Shown here in pieces: positions 35,434 through 45,454 of a stretch of DNA of 64,000 nucleotides; within the stretch, counting starts at the first letter, position 1; each line of letters starts with the position of its first letter. The stretch spans positions 1 to 64,000 of the forward strand of contig JALNXB010000003.1 in NCBI GenBank assembly GCA_023230585.1. Reading direction: 5' to 3'. The notes under the pieces are model-generated. The model was not told the origin of the DNA, did no database searches, and saw only the letters and a list, made by a program, of their open reading frames with translations. The stretch is from a bacterium. GTDB taxonomy: Bacteria; Ratteibacteria; UBA8468; B48-G9; JAFGKM01. The position numbers and the translations under genes were made by a program.

Positions 35434-36438
35434 TTAAATGCTTTTCTTTATATATTTCATCTTCTTAGTAATCTCTTTAGAGAGTTTTAACGCTATCTCT
35501 TCCATACCAGCAAGTGATGGGTGCCCTAAATCAAATGATAGCCCGGAAATATCTGTAATAAACTTTCTTCCATCAAGATGAATAACCTTATCAGAATTGA
35601 TACTTTTTACGAGAGCCTTTACAATCTTTCTGAACTTTTTAGGTTTATCAGGGTCTGAAAGAATATAAGTTTTAAGGTAAGGGAATATATCAATACAGAA
35701 GAGATACTTGTTGGGATGCTTTTTATGAACTCGCCATAGAAAATATTCTACTCTCTCCTTAAACTCCGCCACATCAGACCGGTGAAGCATATTCACTCCT
35801 ATCTCAAAAGAGGCAAAATCCCAATCGTCTCTTTCAGATATATAGTCTGCAAACTGGTTTTCAAAACGGGCTCCACCTCCAAACCCAAGATTAAACAGGT
35901 TAACCCCAAGCATAGTAGCAGTTCTCATAATATATGTTCCTGAGGAACTAACAGCGCTTGCACCGTGAGTTATGGAAGAACCATAAGCAAGATAGTTTAA
36001 CGAAGGTAACTGGGACTTAGAGGGAGGTTCAAAATCACCTTCAATATCAATAATTTTCATCTCTCCGTTGTAAGGGAGTATTACTCTGGTAAGAGAAGTA
36101 TCAAAAGGTAGGTTTCTACCCTTAGACAGGTGATTTAAATGTTCAATATTAGCAGGAAGAGTTATAGGAATTGTTACGATTTTATTATCTATCAAATGAA
36201 CACTCTTCTGAAAAACTCCCTGATAAACCTCCACGATCCCATTGGCAAGAAGCGTTATTTTAGCGTCCTTGCTTTTCAGATTAAATCTCATTTCACACCC
36301 TGAAGCCTGTCTTGCACCTATAACCACAGACGGGTTTGAGTTTAACCTCAAGCTTTCTGGAATCCTGTTTATATAAAAGCCTCCATCATCCTCTATAAGT
36401 TCAACCACATTATGAAACAAAATATTCTTATATATCAT
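35434..36438 (-). CDS. two-domain SGNH hydrolase (carbohydrate-esterase-like)
   Basis: 334 aa. An N-terminal beta-sandwich (about 1-150) is followed by an SGNH domain: YGSSITHGA carries the nucleophile serine, GFGGGARFE matches block II, IGVNML block III and FDLGHPSLAG the Asp-His block V. This arrangement resembles CE-type acetylesterases and the SGNH proteins that follow a jelly-roll domain in PVC bacteria. GGAGATAAT precedes the ATG. No signal peptide is evident. It differs from the single-domain SGNH enzyme at 10321-10965 and has the standard Asp in block V. Confidence 0.82.
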   Translation of the reverse strand: MIYKNILFHNVVELIEDDGGFYINRIPESLRLNSNPSVVIGARQASGCEMRFNLKSKDAKITLLANGIVEVYQGVFQKSVHLIDNKIVTIPITLPANIEHLNHLSKGRNLPFDTSLTRVILPYNGEMKIIDIEGDFEPPSKSQLPSLNYLAYGSSITHGASAVSSSGTYIMRTATMLGVNLFNLGFGGGARFENQFADYISERDDWDFASFEIGVNMLHRSDVAEFKERVEYFLWRVHKKHPNKYLFCIDIFPYLKTYILSDPDKPKKFRKIVKALVKSINSDKVIHLDGRKFITDISGLSFDLGHPSLAGMEEIALKLSKEITKKMKYIKKSI

Positions 36439-36504
36439 ATTATCTCCATTTGTTAAAATTCTTCTAACAAATTCAACGTATTTTACCCTCTCCCCGCCCT
36501 ACTT

Positions 36505-36575
36505 TGTCAACATCTATTGAGCGGTAGTAAAAACGAGATTGCCACGTCAAGAAGCGCTCGCAAAGAGAGACCTGA
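36505..36575. repeat. dispersed intergenic repeat (ATTGCCACG family)
   Basis: TTTGTCAACATCTATTGAGC leads into GCGGTAGT, AACGAGATTGCCACGTCAAG and CGCTCGCAAAGAGA. The left part also resembles the start of the 25597-25650 copy, showing the two families share flanks. Confidence 0.55.
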
Positions 36576-36658
36576 CATATTTTTTGTATATTTTAATCTA
36601 TTTACGTAAAATATGTTACAATAATTAAAATGTTTTAAACTCTTTAATAAGGAACAAT

Positions 36659-37090
36659 ATGAAAAAAACACTCTATTCAGGACTATTCTTATTACAGTTT
36701 ACAATCTTATTTGGGCTCTCAGGATGTAAAACCCCAGCAAATATCAACGTCGATACAGACAATGCCTCAGTCTATAACAACTGGCCACAGGTTCAGTTTG
36801 AAGGTTGTAGAATACTTCTTGCTACAGAACCTCAACTTGCACATCAAGGGTTTGCTATTGCTTCTTATAGGGATTTTGACAACACTATTATTATATTCCC
36901 CAACATATCCGAAGGCACAAAATTTATTAACCATAACCAAGGATATGGCGCTGTAAAAAGGGACCTAAAAATAGTCTTTTTTGATTCAGAAATGAATATA
37001 CTTAAAGAAGATATAATGACAAAAGAAGACGGGTTTTCTGTAGCGCCACCTAAAACCAGTTTTGCCATTGAAGGTTTGCCTGCCAAATAA
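36659..37090 (+). CDS. small lipoprotein of unknown function
   Basis: 143 aa. A lipoprotein signal peptide ends in the lipobox LSGC with C23 as the acylated residue, so the protein should be anchored to a membrane on the periplasmic side. The mature part is a single compact domain with beta-rich character (FEGCRILLATEPQLAHQGFA, then LKIVFFDSEMNILKEDI), somewhat like the YcfL-type lipoproteins, though the match is weak. AATAAGGAACAAT precedes the ATG. It sits between two minus-strand genes and is likely monocistronic. Confidence 0.7.
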   Translation: MKKTLYSGLFLLQFTILFGLSGCKTPANINVDTDNASVYNNWPQVQFEGCRILLATEPQLAHQGFAIASYRDFDNTIIIFPNISEGTKFINHNQGYGAVKRDLKIVFFDSEMNILKEDIMTKEDGFSVAPPKTSFAIEGLPAK

Positions 37091-37140
37091 ATACGGTTGC
37101 AAAAACTTCTATGTATATCAAGTAATCTTCACCTTTAAAA

Positions 37141-38580
37141 TTATTCTTTATCTGGACCTAAAATTCCGTAATCCCAAGGGGTACCTTTCTTATCTACCTG
37201 CGGAGTAGAAGGAAGTTGTCCGGGCTTAAATTTTTCAGCAATCTGAATGCTTGCTTCAACAATCTTATCTCCTGCTCCTTCCTCAAGATTGGAATAACTT
37301 GTGAGAATAGTCTCATACCCTCCACCTGTAGATGAAAAGGCTTTTTTATCTGGAACATAACCAACACCTCCATTGGCAAGTTCCACAACAAAAGTAAGAG
37401 GGAACAATGAAGATTTTTTTATTTTCAGACCAAGGTTACAAAAAAACTCAGCAGGGTTAGCAAGGAACACAACAGGGCCTACTTGTATACCTTGAACTTC
37501 AACTTCTTTAATAGGCTCTTTCTTGACAAAATAATCTGCTATAAGTAACTCTTTCGCAAAAGTCCATTCTGTATCAAACCTATTATTTTTCAACCCATCT
37601 TCAACAATTTTCAAACTTTTTGCAAGACGTTCTTTTGAAGGCTTTCTTCTTTTAAGTTCTAAGAATTTTTGAGCGAAAGATACAGGTGAACAATCGCCTT
37701 TTTCAGCGGTAACCATAACCTTGATAACTTCTGCTGCAACACGAGTACCCACAAAATCAGCGTATTTTTCCCCAAACTCTCTCTCCGACATAGACAAGTT
37801 GTTAACCTGAGTAACATCTCCGCTTGCTCCATTAAGAAAAACTACAATAGAATCTTTACCCATTGCTCCTTGAATTCTTTTTTCTAAAAAATATATCCAA
37901 TCAGCCGTGACCGCTCCGTAGTTGGTTGTTCCGTGGCAGGCATAATTTACAACGGTACCAAGAAGGTTACCTTTCATATCCCAAGCCGCAATAACGCCAA
38001 CTTCTGGGTCTATAGGACCTGCAAAATCTATTATATCAGGATTACCTTTACCAGGGTGTGTATACGCCCTTCCCTGTTTCATTTTTACCCGACGGTTAAA
38101 AGCAACCTTATCTTCATAACCAGAACCGCAAGAAAGAACCGCTTCTTGCCTTCTTGTGTAAGCTTCACATATAGCTGTAACTGTTTGCCCGATTAAATAT
38201 TCATAATATAGGGAATCTGTTACAGTTGAATGTTTTGAAATAAGAGTTTTAATTGGTTCAGGAACATCTGCATACTCATCTTCTCTAAGCCCAAAAAAAG
38301 GACCTCCTGCGTGAGTATGAGAAGCACCCATAAGTATAGCCCCTGCTTTTATACCTGTCCGTTTCTCTACCTCTTGCCTAATAATTTTAACAGGTTCAGC
38401 CGATTGTATAATGCAACTATCAATACCAACCAGAGCAACAGATTCTTTTCCACTTGAAAAGACCGCAGCCCTAACCTTAAGATTATCCCTATAACTTTTT
38501 ACGTAACTTTTACCGTAACCACCGGGTTGTTCCATTCCAAGAGAAGGGGTTATATCTGATTCGTAAAATCCAGCTTTCAT
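37141..38580 (-). CDS. neutral/alkaline ceramidase-like hydrolase, cytoplasmic (second copy)
   Basis: 479 aa, paralogous over its length to 4255-5703: GFYESDITPSLGMEQPGG, GASHTHAGGP, NYACHGTTN and FLNGASGDVTQVNN match position by position. The zinc-binding His-Thr-His is intact. No signal peptide. AGGAGATAACAAA precedes the ATG. It lies 70 bp downstream of the 1401-aa beta-helix gene on the same strand, repeating the pairing of the first locus. The real substrate is unlikely to be ceramide, given the cytoplasmic location and carbohydrate-related neighbours (inference). Confidence 0.8.
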   Translation of the reverse strand: MKAGFYESDITPSLGMEQPGGYGKSYVKSYRDNLKVRAAVFSSGKESVALVGIDSCIIQSAEPVKIIRQEVEKRTGIKAGAILMGASHTHAGGPFFGLREDEYADVPEPIKTLISKHSTVTDSLYYEYLIGQTVTAICEAYTRRQEAVLSCGSGYEDKVAFNRRVKMKQGRAYTHPGKGNPDIIDFAGPIDPEVGVIAAWDMKGNLLGTVVNYACHGTTNYGAVTADWIYFLEKRIQGAMGKDSIVVFLNGASGDVTQVNNLSMSEREFGEKYADFVGTRVAAEVIKVMVTAEKGDCSPVSFAQKFLELKRRKPSKERLAKSLKIVEDGLKNNRFDTEWTFAKELLIADYFVKKEPIKEVEVQGIQVGPVVFLANPAEFFCNLGLKIKKSSLFPLTFVVELANGGVGYVPDKKAFSSTGGGYETILTSYSNLEEGAGDKIVEASIQIAEKFKPGQLPSTPQVDKKGTPWDYGILGPDKE

Positions 38581-38650
38581 TTTGTTATCTCCTATAATAA
38601 ATATCGAGGTTAATAACTTGTTCTACTTTTAAGTTGTTTATAAAAAGTAT

Positions 38651-41600
38651 TTATTTAGCAAACTTTATAAACCCAGCATTTTCAACTCGCCATATAGATG
38701 TCCCCGTTGCTACCCAAGCAAACCAGTCAGTTTTCTTGTATGCTCCCATATTAAACGCCAACTGCTCAACTTCTTTCAGATCGATCCCTAAAGACTTAAA
38801 TGGTATCTTCACCTCGGCAGTCCAGACCTTATTCTCATCATCAAGTACAACCCTCTTATATTCTATGTTTTTTTCTATCTCTGCAACATCTTTATAATTC
38901 ATTTTAAAAAGATTGTTCACTCTATATTCACCATCATAAAAGAAACTCATTGTATATATTGGTCCTGTAACCATATCATCAGACCACCAACTACTTGTCT
39001 GTGAACTATGCTGGCTCTCAATAGCAACCTCAAAAAGCGGTGAATGTTTCTTCATTCGGGTAAGCATACCTTCTTTAAACGGATCAGGATCGTTTTTTAT
39101 CGCTATATACAGATTCTCATTATCGTGTAACAGCCATACATAACTTTTAGCACCCTCTACCTGCTCTCCTTGAAACTGCTGTTCAATAACCATTGCTTTT
39201 TTTATATCAAGGTTACCCCACTCTTTAACATCAAGTTTACCATCTATAGTTACAGGGTTTTTCCTCACAGGGATTGTATAGGTAGAAGGAGATTTAACCC
39301 GCTTTAACGGAACAAGTATCGTCTTAGAAAGTTCGTCCATAGGTTTCCAGTCTGTATAGTAATATTTACCTATATCTTCTTGGCTTCTACTGATAGGCCA
39401 ACTTGCCCTTAAACTGCTTTTGTATACACCTATACCATCCATAGTTATTGGTTCTGCTCCTGTTAACCCATATACAGGAGAACCGGGCCTGATTGCTAAA
39501 TCTCTACCTTCCCTATCAAGAAAGAGAGGCTCATCTCCATCCCAGTTATTCTTGACTATATTATGCTCCTTTGCACCTCTGGAGAATGTAATAAACGGTC
39601 CACCTGTATTGATATTCCTTTCAATAAAGTTGTTCTGAGACAAACCTATAGGCCGTTCTCTGTAGAGCATATCAAACAATTGCGGATATCGATAACTCCA
39701 GGGCGGTTGTTTGTACCTAACATAAGCTAAACGTTGTGAAGCAAGATGTGATATAGTTCTATACTTTGGAGTTTCATCTTGGTTATAAAAAAGTGCCGAC
39801 CTGTCCCCTTGAGATATGGCTCTTGCCTCAGAATCTATAAATACGTTATTCTCAATACGGTTTTCCGGCTGTGCATTAGAGACTCCATTAGGAATTCTAT
39901 AGAAGAAATTTTTCTCTATCACAAGTCCGCCATTGATAGCATCAATATGTATCGCATTAAGTCCCTGGTTAGTATTCGGTGAAGAATGGGTACTTATATG
40001 ATGAAAATAGTTGTTCCTTATAACCGTACCCCTGCTCATCAGATACCACGGTTCTCCGTATATATATATTGAGCCTAACTCTCTACCTTCATAAACAACG
40101 TCGTGCATCTCATTAAACTCAACTATATGGTCGTTAGCATTAAAGTATATACCTTGCATTGGTGAATCGTGTATAACGTTATGAGATACTATCTGACCTA
40201 CCCCATCTATCCTAACACCCTGCCTGTAACCTCCATCAAACCGGTTAAACCTGTGTATGTGGTTATTGATAACAAGGTGTCTTGCTGGAATCAGTTTTTT
40301 TCTGAAAGGTGTTGTTTTACTTCTACCACCTAAAAAATCTAAAGAAACCCCTCCTTCACCTGTATCAAAAATATCACACCCAACAATAGAGTGTTCAAAC
40401 CCGCCGTTTATATTAACTGCCCATTCCCCCACATTCTTTATTGTGCTTGCAACTATATAGTTGTTCCTACCTCTCTTTATCTCTATACCGTGGGTACGGG
40501 TTGCTTCAAAAGTAACACCAAAAAATATAATGTAAGAAGTTTCATCCATACTTATCAAAGAAGTGCTCAACATAGAGGCTATGACTTCGCTATTTTCAAT
40601 CTTATCAGGTGGATAAATATAGAGTTTCCCTGTTTCTCTATCTACATACCATTCTCCAGGGGTATCAATCTCACTTAACAGGTTATATACATAATATGGA
40701 GTATCTTTACTTATCGGCACACTGTAAAGTGGATAGGTTTCGCCCCATCTTGTGTCGTAATATGTATTTATAACCTTGTTTTTTGTGTCTATTGATTTTA
40801 GTTTTACGTGGTCTTTAGAATATACATAATGCCAGAATCCATGTAACCATACATCCTTTTCTTCCAACCACCTCTCTGGCCTGTCCCCCGAATAGACAAA
40901 TCCTGCCTTTTGAAACTCTCCCCTACCAACACCATCAACTCTAAAAAGGCCAGCAACCCGTGCGTGCCCCTCATTAGGCCAACGGGCAAGCCGCATTGGA
41001 GCCCCGTTAAAGAAGAGTTCCATAGCTCCCGGAACATCTCCTCCGTGTCCACCTCTGTTTAAAAGTTCTCCGTAATCTGTTATCCCTTGAGATTTTAAGT
41101 CAGCAGTCCAAACCTTACCCTTGGATTCTTCAGGTAAACGCTTAATAATAGCAGGGTCGGTAAGAAGTTTAAACCCTTTTACTTGCTTACCTCCAATAAT
41201 ACGAACTTTCTCGTTAGGGTAACTTCTATATACAATAGGAGAGTTTTCTGTGCCTGAATCTTCTTTCCCAAAAGAGATGCTCTTATCTATAAAGTATCTT
41301 CCTTCCCTAAGATAAACAGATATTCCTCCGGCTGGTATTCCACCGCTTGCTTTGATTTTTCTAACCTCTTCCTGTGCCCTCGTAATGGTTGCAAACGGTC
41401 TTGCCTTTGTGCCAGAATTTGTGTCTGCGCCTTTAGGGGAAACATATATAAACCTTTTAGGACTTTCTATCAATTCCTCTATCTTTTTATCCCGACTCTT
41501 TATCTGAGAACCGTCTTTCAGGTCTTCTATCTCTTCCAACCTGTTACGTAAATCGAGCCGGTACCCTTCATGTGGCAAGGGAAGGCTCTCCTGTTCTACC

Positions 41601-42856
41601 AATAGCCGTTCATATATCTTTCTTGCTTCTGAATATTTTTTTTCGTCCCTAAATGTATCTCCAATTTTCTTATAAGAAGTAAACAGGTGATGCTCAAGAG
41701 CGTCATCTGTTTTTATAATTTGGTTATACAATTCTCTTGCTTTAATATAATTTTTCTGTTCAATATATACTTCTGCCTGCTGAAAAAGACCATATATACG
41801 GTAATAGGTAGATAGATTTGGGATTGAAAATATTTCGTTATACGTTTTATGCACATTAGCATAATCTTTCTCTTTCCTATATGATTCCGCTATATTAAAA
41901 AAAGATAGTTCCTTACCATAACTCGCTAACCCTTTAAGTTTTTCGTATTCTACTCGAGCTTTCTTATAATCGCCCGCCTTAATATATGTATCGGCTCTCA
42001 TAAAAACATCGTCTTGAGAAACCCCAGAAGGTCCCCTACCGAGAACAGAGACCTCTTCCTCACTTAAAACCCTGTTATATATAACAACTTCATCTATATC
42101 AAGTTTGAGAGAACCAACTCCATGTTCAGAAAACCCTATCTTGAAAGGATAATCTGTTTTAACATACTCTCCTGAAAACTTGTTGACCTGTTGAGCTTTT
42201 CTATCAACCATCTCTGTCATAACCTGTTCCACAAATTTCCCGTTAACATACATTTTCATTTGGTTACCGTCCCAGGTCACCACAAGATGGTGCCAGGTGT
42301 TGTCAGGTAAAGGTGTTTTGGTAAAAAGGTTGGCAGAACCAACTGGTTGCCCAATAGAGAAACGTATACTTAAATCACGCTCGTAAGCTGTAATAATACG
42401 CCACCCTCTTGTGTACCCTGAAACTCCCAAAATAGTACCATCCTGCCTTTTCATTGCTGCCACTATGCTTCCCGGACCTTGCCTTCTAAACCATACCTCA
42501 ACACTAAACTGCTTGTCTTGTATGTTGTACGCCTCTCCTTGATAAAACCCTCTATCTAAACTTACTGCTTTTTTTTCTGGCCACCTACCTTCTATTACTT
42601 TTAAATCGTTAAACTCTTCTTTGGTGGCAGGGTCCTTATAAGGAACAAACTTTAATGTTTTTCCTTCTTTACCTAAATCAGTTACCACGCTTTCAGAATC
42701 TTTAACGTCTTCAAATGTGTAGTACCTCATAACTGTGGCATCTTTAATTAATGATTCTCTTCTTTTTAACCATTGAGAGTATCCTTGGTTTTCGCTACAA
42801 AGAGTACAACTCAAGGATATGCAAAAAAGAGATATATAACCGAATATTTTTGACAT
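38651..42856 (-). CDS. giant secreted LamG-TPR-parallel beta-helix-CBM9-like protein
   Basis: 1401 aa. Signal peptide at about 1-20. A LamG-type lectin domain follows at about 90-275 (FSVEVWFRRQGPG, TWHHLVVTWDGNQMKMYVNG), TPR-like repeats at about 285-440 (YGLFQQAEVYIEQKNYIKAR), and a parallel beta-helix from about 465 (GTKARPFATITRAQEEVRK) to about 1150. A C-terminal CBM9-like domain lies at about 1195-1400 (VTIDGKLDVKEWGN, then NENLYIAIKNDPDP). The middle is homologous to the protein at 6827-10213, but the N- and C-terminal modules differ, indicating domain shuffling. Likely a polysaccharide-binding and perhaps lyase-type exoprotein. AAAGGAGTGAATT precedes the ATG. Confidence 0.82.
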   Translation of the reverse strand: MSKIFGYISLFCISLSCTLCSENQGYSQWLKRRESLIKDATVMRYYTFEDVKDSESVVTDLGKEGKTLKFVPYKDPATKEEFNDLKVIEGRWPEKKAVSLDRGFYQGEAYNIQDKQFSVEVWFRRQGPGSIVAAMKRQDGTILGVSGYTRGWRIITAYERDLSIRFSIGQPVGSANLFTKTPLPDNTWHHLVVTWDGNQMKMYVNGKFVEQVMTEMVDRKAQQVNKFSGEYVKTDYPFKIGFSEHGVGSLKLDIDEVVIYNRVLSEEEVSVLGRGPSGVSQDDVFMRADTYIKAGDYKKARVEYEKLKGLASYGKELSFFNIAESYRKEKDYANVHKTYNEIFSIPNLSTYYRIYGLFQQAEVYIEQKNYIKARELYNQIIKTDDALEHHLFTSYKKIGDTFRDEKKYSEARKIYERLLVEQESLPLPHEGYRLDLRNRLEEIEDLKDGSQIKSRDKKIEELIESPKRFIYVSPKGADTNSGTKARPFATITRAQEEVRKIKASGGIPAGGISVYLREGRYFIDKSISFGKEDSGTENSPIVYRSYPNEKVRIIGGKQVKGFKLLTDPAIIKRLPEESKGKVWTADLKSQGITDYGELLNRGGHGGDVPGAMELFFNGAPMRLARWPNEGHARVAGLFRVDGVGRGEFQKAGFVYSGDRPERWLEEKDVWLHGFWHYVYSKDHVKLKSIDTKNKVINTYYDTRWGETYPLYSVPISKDTPYYVYNLLSEIDTPGEWYVDRETGKLYIYPPDKIENSEVIASMLSTSLISMDETSYIIFFGVTFEATRTHGIEIKRGRNNYIVASTIKNVGEWAVNINGGFEHSIVGCDIFDTGEGGVSLDFLGGRSKTTPFRKKLIPARHLVINNHIHRFNRFDGGYRQGVRIDGVGQIVSHNVIHDSPMQGIYFNANDHIVEFNEMHDVVYEGRELGSIYIYGEPWYLMSRGTVIRNNYFHHISTHSSPNTNQGLNAIHIDAINGGLVIEKNFFYRIPNGVSNAQPENRIENNVFIDSEARAISQGDRSALFYNQDETPKYRTISHLASQRLAYVRYKQPPWSYRYPQLFDMLYRERPIGLSQNNFIERNINTGGPFITFSRGAKEHNIVKNNWDGDEPLFLDREGRDLAIRPGSPVYGLTGAEPITMDGIGVYKSSLRASWPISRSQEDIGKYYYTDWKPMDELSKTILVPLKRVKSPSTYTIPVRKNPVTIDGKLDVKEWGNLDIKKAMVIEQQFQGEQVEGAKSYVWLLHDNENLYIAIKNDPDPFKEGMLTRMKKHSPLFEVAIESQHSSQTSSWWSDDMVTGPIYTMSFFYDGEYRVNNLFKMNYKDVAEIEKNIEYKRVVLDDENKVWTAEVKIPFKSLGIDLKEVEQLAFNMGAYKKTDWFAWVATGTSIWRVENAGFIKFAK

Positions 42857-42911
42857 AATTCACTCCTTTAGGTTGTATATAAATTCACAGTGTACATTTA
42901 ATTAAATTCTG

Positions 42912-43832
42912 TTAAACATATTGATACGGGAATGCTCCCCATTCAGATAAGATTTGCGGTTCAATATTGTAAAACTTTCCTATAGCTATTCTTTTTACAT
43001 TTTCAAGTTCAATATCTCTGGCTAAAAAATAGAAAAACAGTGGTTCCATACCGTATGGCACAATCCTTACACGGCTAAGGTACCCCATCAAAACTTTGAA
43101 CCTTTCTCTATCAAAAATATCTATTTCAATAGGAACATCTATATTTTTATAAACGTTTTTTACTGTTTTCCATAAAACTTCTTCTTTCAAAAAATGCTCT
43201 TTCTTTATATTTCCACCATCTATAAAATTTTCCTGTTCAAGATGTTTACCGGTAAGTCTCTTATGCATAAATAAAGAAATATTAGAAAAATCTATCTCAA
43301 TTTGCAGAAAATAGTTTATCATAGAAGATTTTTGAGTTTTTAAGAGAAGACCTGCTACCTCATAGTAAGATTGTTTTAAAGATAAAGATATTTCTTCAAA
43401 ACTTTTATCTTTTAGTTTATTAAGAATAGAAAGTGCAGGTTTAAGAAAAGCCGGTATATTCTTATGGTTATTTGTTTTAAAAGATGCCTGAAGTATTTTG
43501 TAGTTTACAATTGAATAATCAGAAAAGTTTTCGTTCTTTCCGTTAGCAACAATATTTAGGTTATGATAATCATATTTTAAAACAAAATATTGGTATAAAG
43601 GGATAGGAAGATTTTTTTTAGACTCTTCAATTAGGATAGTTTTTTTGTTATTAAATAGTTCAGTAAGAGTTTCAATAGTTTTGATATTGTTAGGAATCTC
43701 ATAAGGAGATTTTTCAAGGATAGTACTAAACTCGTTAAAATCTCGAGATAGAACCAATTTTTCTATTCTATCTGCCCTCAAAAAATGTTTCTCAAGAGAT
43801 TTTATACGGCTACTAACGGACAAAATATTCAT
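42912..43832 (-). CDS. V-type ATPase subunit C (AC39 family)
   Basis: 306 aa, all-helical, with the V/A-ATPase subunit C pattern: LEKHFLRADRIEKLVLSRDF at the start, FVLKYDYHNLN in the middle, and a C-terminal FYFLARDIELENVKRIAIGK followed by a hydrophobic end. Subunit C links the central stalk to the membrane ring. GAAGGAGATATA precedes the ATG; the start overlaps the end of the uracil-DNA glycosylase gene by 1 nt. The catalytic A and B subunits, and D, F and I, are not in this window. Confidence 0.82.
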   Translation of the reverse strand: MNILSVSSRIKSLEKHFLRADRIEKLVLSRDFNEFSTILEKSPYEIPNNIKTIETLTELFNNKKTILIEESKKNLPIPLYQYFVLKYDYHNLNIVANGKNENFSDYSIVNYKILQASFKTNNHKNIPAFLKPALSILNKLKDKSFEEISLSLKQSYYEVAGLLLKTQKSSMINYFLQIEIDFSNISLFMHKRLTGKHLEQENFIDGGNIKKEHFLKEEVLWKTVKNVYKNIDVPIEIDIFDRERFKVLMGYLSRVRIVPYGMEPLFFYFLARDIELENVKRIAIGKFYNIEPQILSEWGAFPYQYV

Positions 43833-44410
43833 TATATCTCCTTCAAGATACTAAAATCTTTCAAGAGAAGAGGCAATTGGTTAGGGTTATATACAGCTAC
43901 AGCAGGATGATACAGCACAACGATTTTTATCCTGTTAAAAATATCCTCAGATTTTTCAAAAACTTGCCCGTGGAGACTACTTATAGTACCTTCAACTTTT
44001 ATGTCAAACTTGTTAAATATATTCTTAAAAGCGTGCCTACCAAGACAACAGATAACTTCGGGGTTTATAATCTGTATCTGTTTTTCAAAAAACTCTTTAC
44101 AGTTTTCAACCTCTTCATCTTGTGGGTCCCTATTCTTAGGAGGTCTACATTTTATAATGTTTGTTATATAGATTTGGTTTCTTGTAAGTTGTACAGATTC
44201 AAGAAGAGTATCTAAAATATTTCCAGCTTTCCCGCAAAAAGGGATACCTGTTTTATCTTCGTTAAAACCGGGAGCTTCACCCACAAAAAGTATTCGAGTA
44301 TTTACATCCCCTGCACCAAACACAACATTATTTCTTGTTTGCCAGAAATTGCACCTTTTACAACCTACCGCTTCCGCTTTAAGTATCTCTATTTGTTTTA
44401 TTTTTGTCAT
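43832..44410 (-). CDS. family 4 uracil-DNA glycosylase with Fe-S cluster
   Basis: 192 aa. The N-terminal GCKRCNFW begins the four-cysteine cluster set, GEAPGFNED is the catalytic motif A, ITNIIKCRPPKNRDP contains a further cluster Cys, and LYHPAV carries motif B. It removes uracil from DNA after cytosine deamination. I chose ATG at 44410; a TTG at 44434 is also in frame. The gene sits inside a V-ATPase operon, overlapping subunit E by about 32 nt and touching subunit C, an odd place for a repair enzyme; it is probably co-expressed by accident of gene order. Confidence 0.88.
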   Translation of the reverse strand: MTKIKQIEILKAEAVGCKRCNFWQTRNNVVFGAGDVNTRILFVGEAPGFNEDKTGIPFCGKAGNILDTLLESVQLTRNQIYITNIIKCRPPKNRDPQDEEVENCKEFFEKQIQIINPEVICCLGRHAFKNIFNKFDIKVEGTISSLHGQVFEKSEDIFNRIKIVVLYHPAVAVYNPNQLPLLLKDFSILKEI

Positions 44411-44948
44411 TATCTTCAAAAAGTTCTTTACCAATTTTTTCTCTTATGTATCCCTCTATAGATTGGCTAAACCGTTCCCAATTAAAGAGAAGTTTCCAGT
44501 TTTTTCCTTCCAAAAGAAAAGAATCGGTAATATTAGCGTCTTTTACAATCTTCGCACCTTCTATATTTATATCAGAAGACGCCTCTGGAACTTTTATAAC
44601 CAAATTTTTCTCTTCAACATCTTTCAGAAGACCAGTAATAATACTGGTTATATTCTCTTTTATGAAAAGATTGAACTTTTTTTTCAGTCCATCCATAACC
44701 TCTTTTATCAATACATTTTGAAGTAGAAGCAACTCTTTTTCTTTCTCAAGCCGAAAAAGACCTACCTCGATTTCTTTTTCTTTATCTATATTTTCTTTCG
44801 CAGATAAAAGTTTTACTTCAAACTCTTTAGTAATAAGTTCTTTTCTTTCTAATAGAGTTTTTTCAAGTTTTTCAACTGCTTTTCTTATAGTTTCTTCTGA
44901 TTTAGTTTCAGAGTCCAAAATAATTTTTTCTGTGAGTCGTTTTACCAT
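44379..44948 (-). CDS. V-type ATPase subunit E-like peripheral stalk protein
   Basis: 189 aa, strongly charged and helical. Residues 1-90 are a long coiled coil rich in Lys/Glu (KAVEKLEKTLLERKELITKE); the C-terminal half has the compact V-ATPase E fold (SIIGLLKDVEEKNLVIKV-like). Family assignment rests on the order K-E-C, on length and on the coiled coil. It links the catalytic head to the membrane part. The Shine-Dalgarno sequence is weak, but it follows the K gene by 15 bp. Confidence 0.72.
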   Translation of the reverse strand: MVKRLTEKIILDSETKSEETIRKAVEKLEKTLLERKELITKEFEVKLLSAKENIDKEKEIEVGLFRLEKEKELLLLQNVLIKEVMDGLKKKFNLFIKENITSIITGLLKDVEEKNLVIKVPEASSDINIEGAKIVKDANITDSFLLEGKNWKLLFNWERFSQSIEGYIREKIGKELFEDNDKNKTNRDT

Positions 44949-44963
44949 TTTACTTTTTAATAT

Positions 44964-45440
<477 letters not shown>

Positions 45441-45454
45441 TTAATTGCCTCCAT

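Noticed and set aside
37091..37140. Terminator between the lipoprotein and ceramidase-like genes
   Set aside because: No stable stem in the 50-bp convergent gap.
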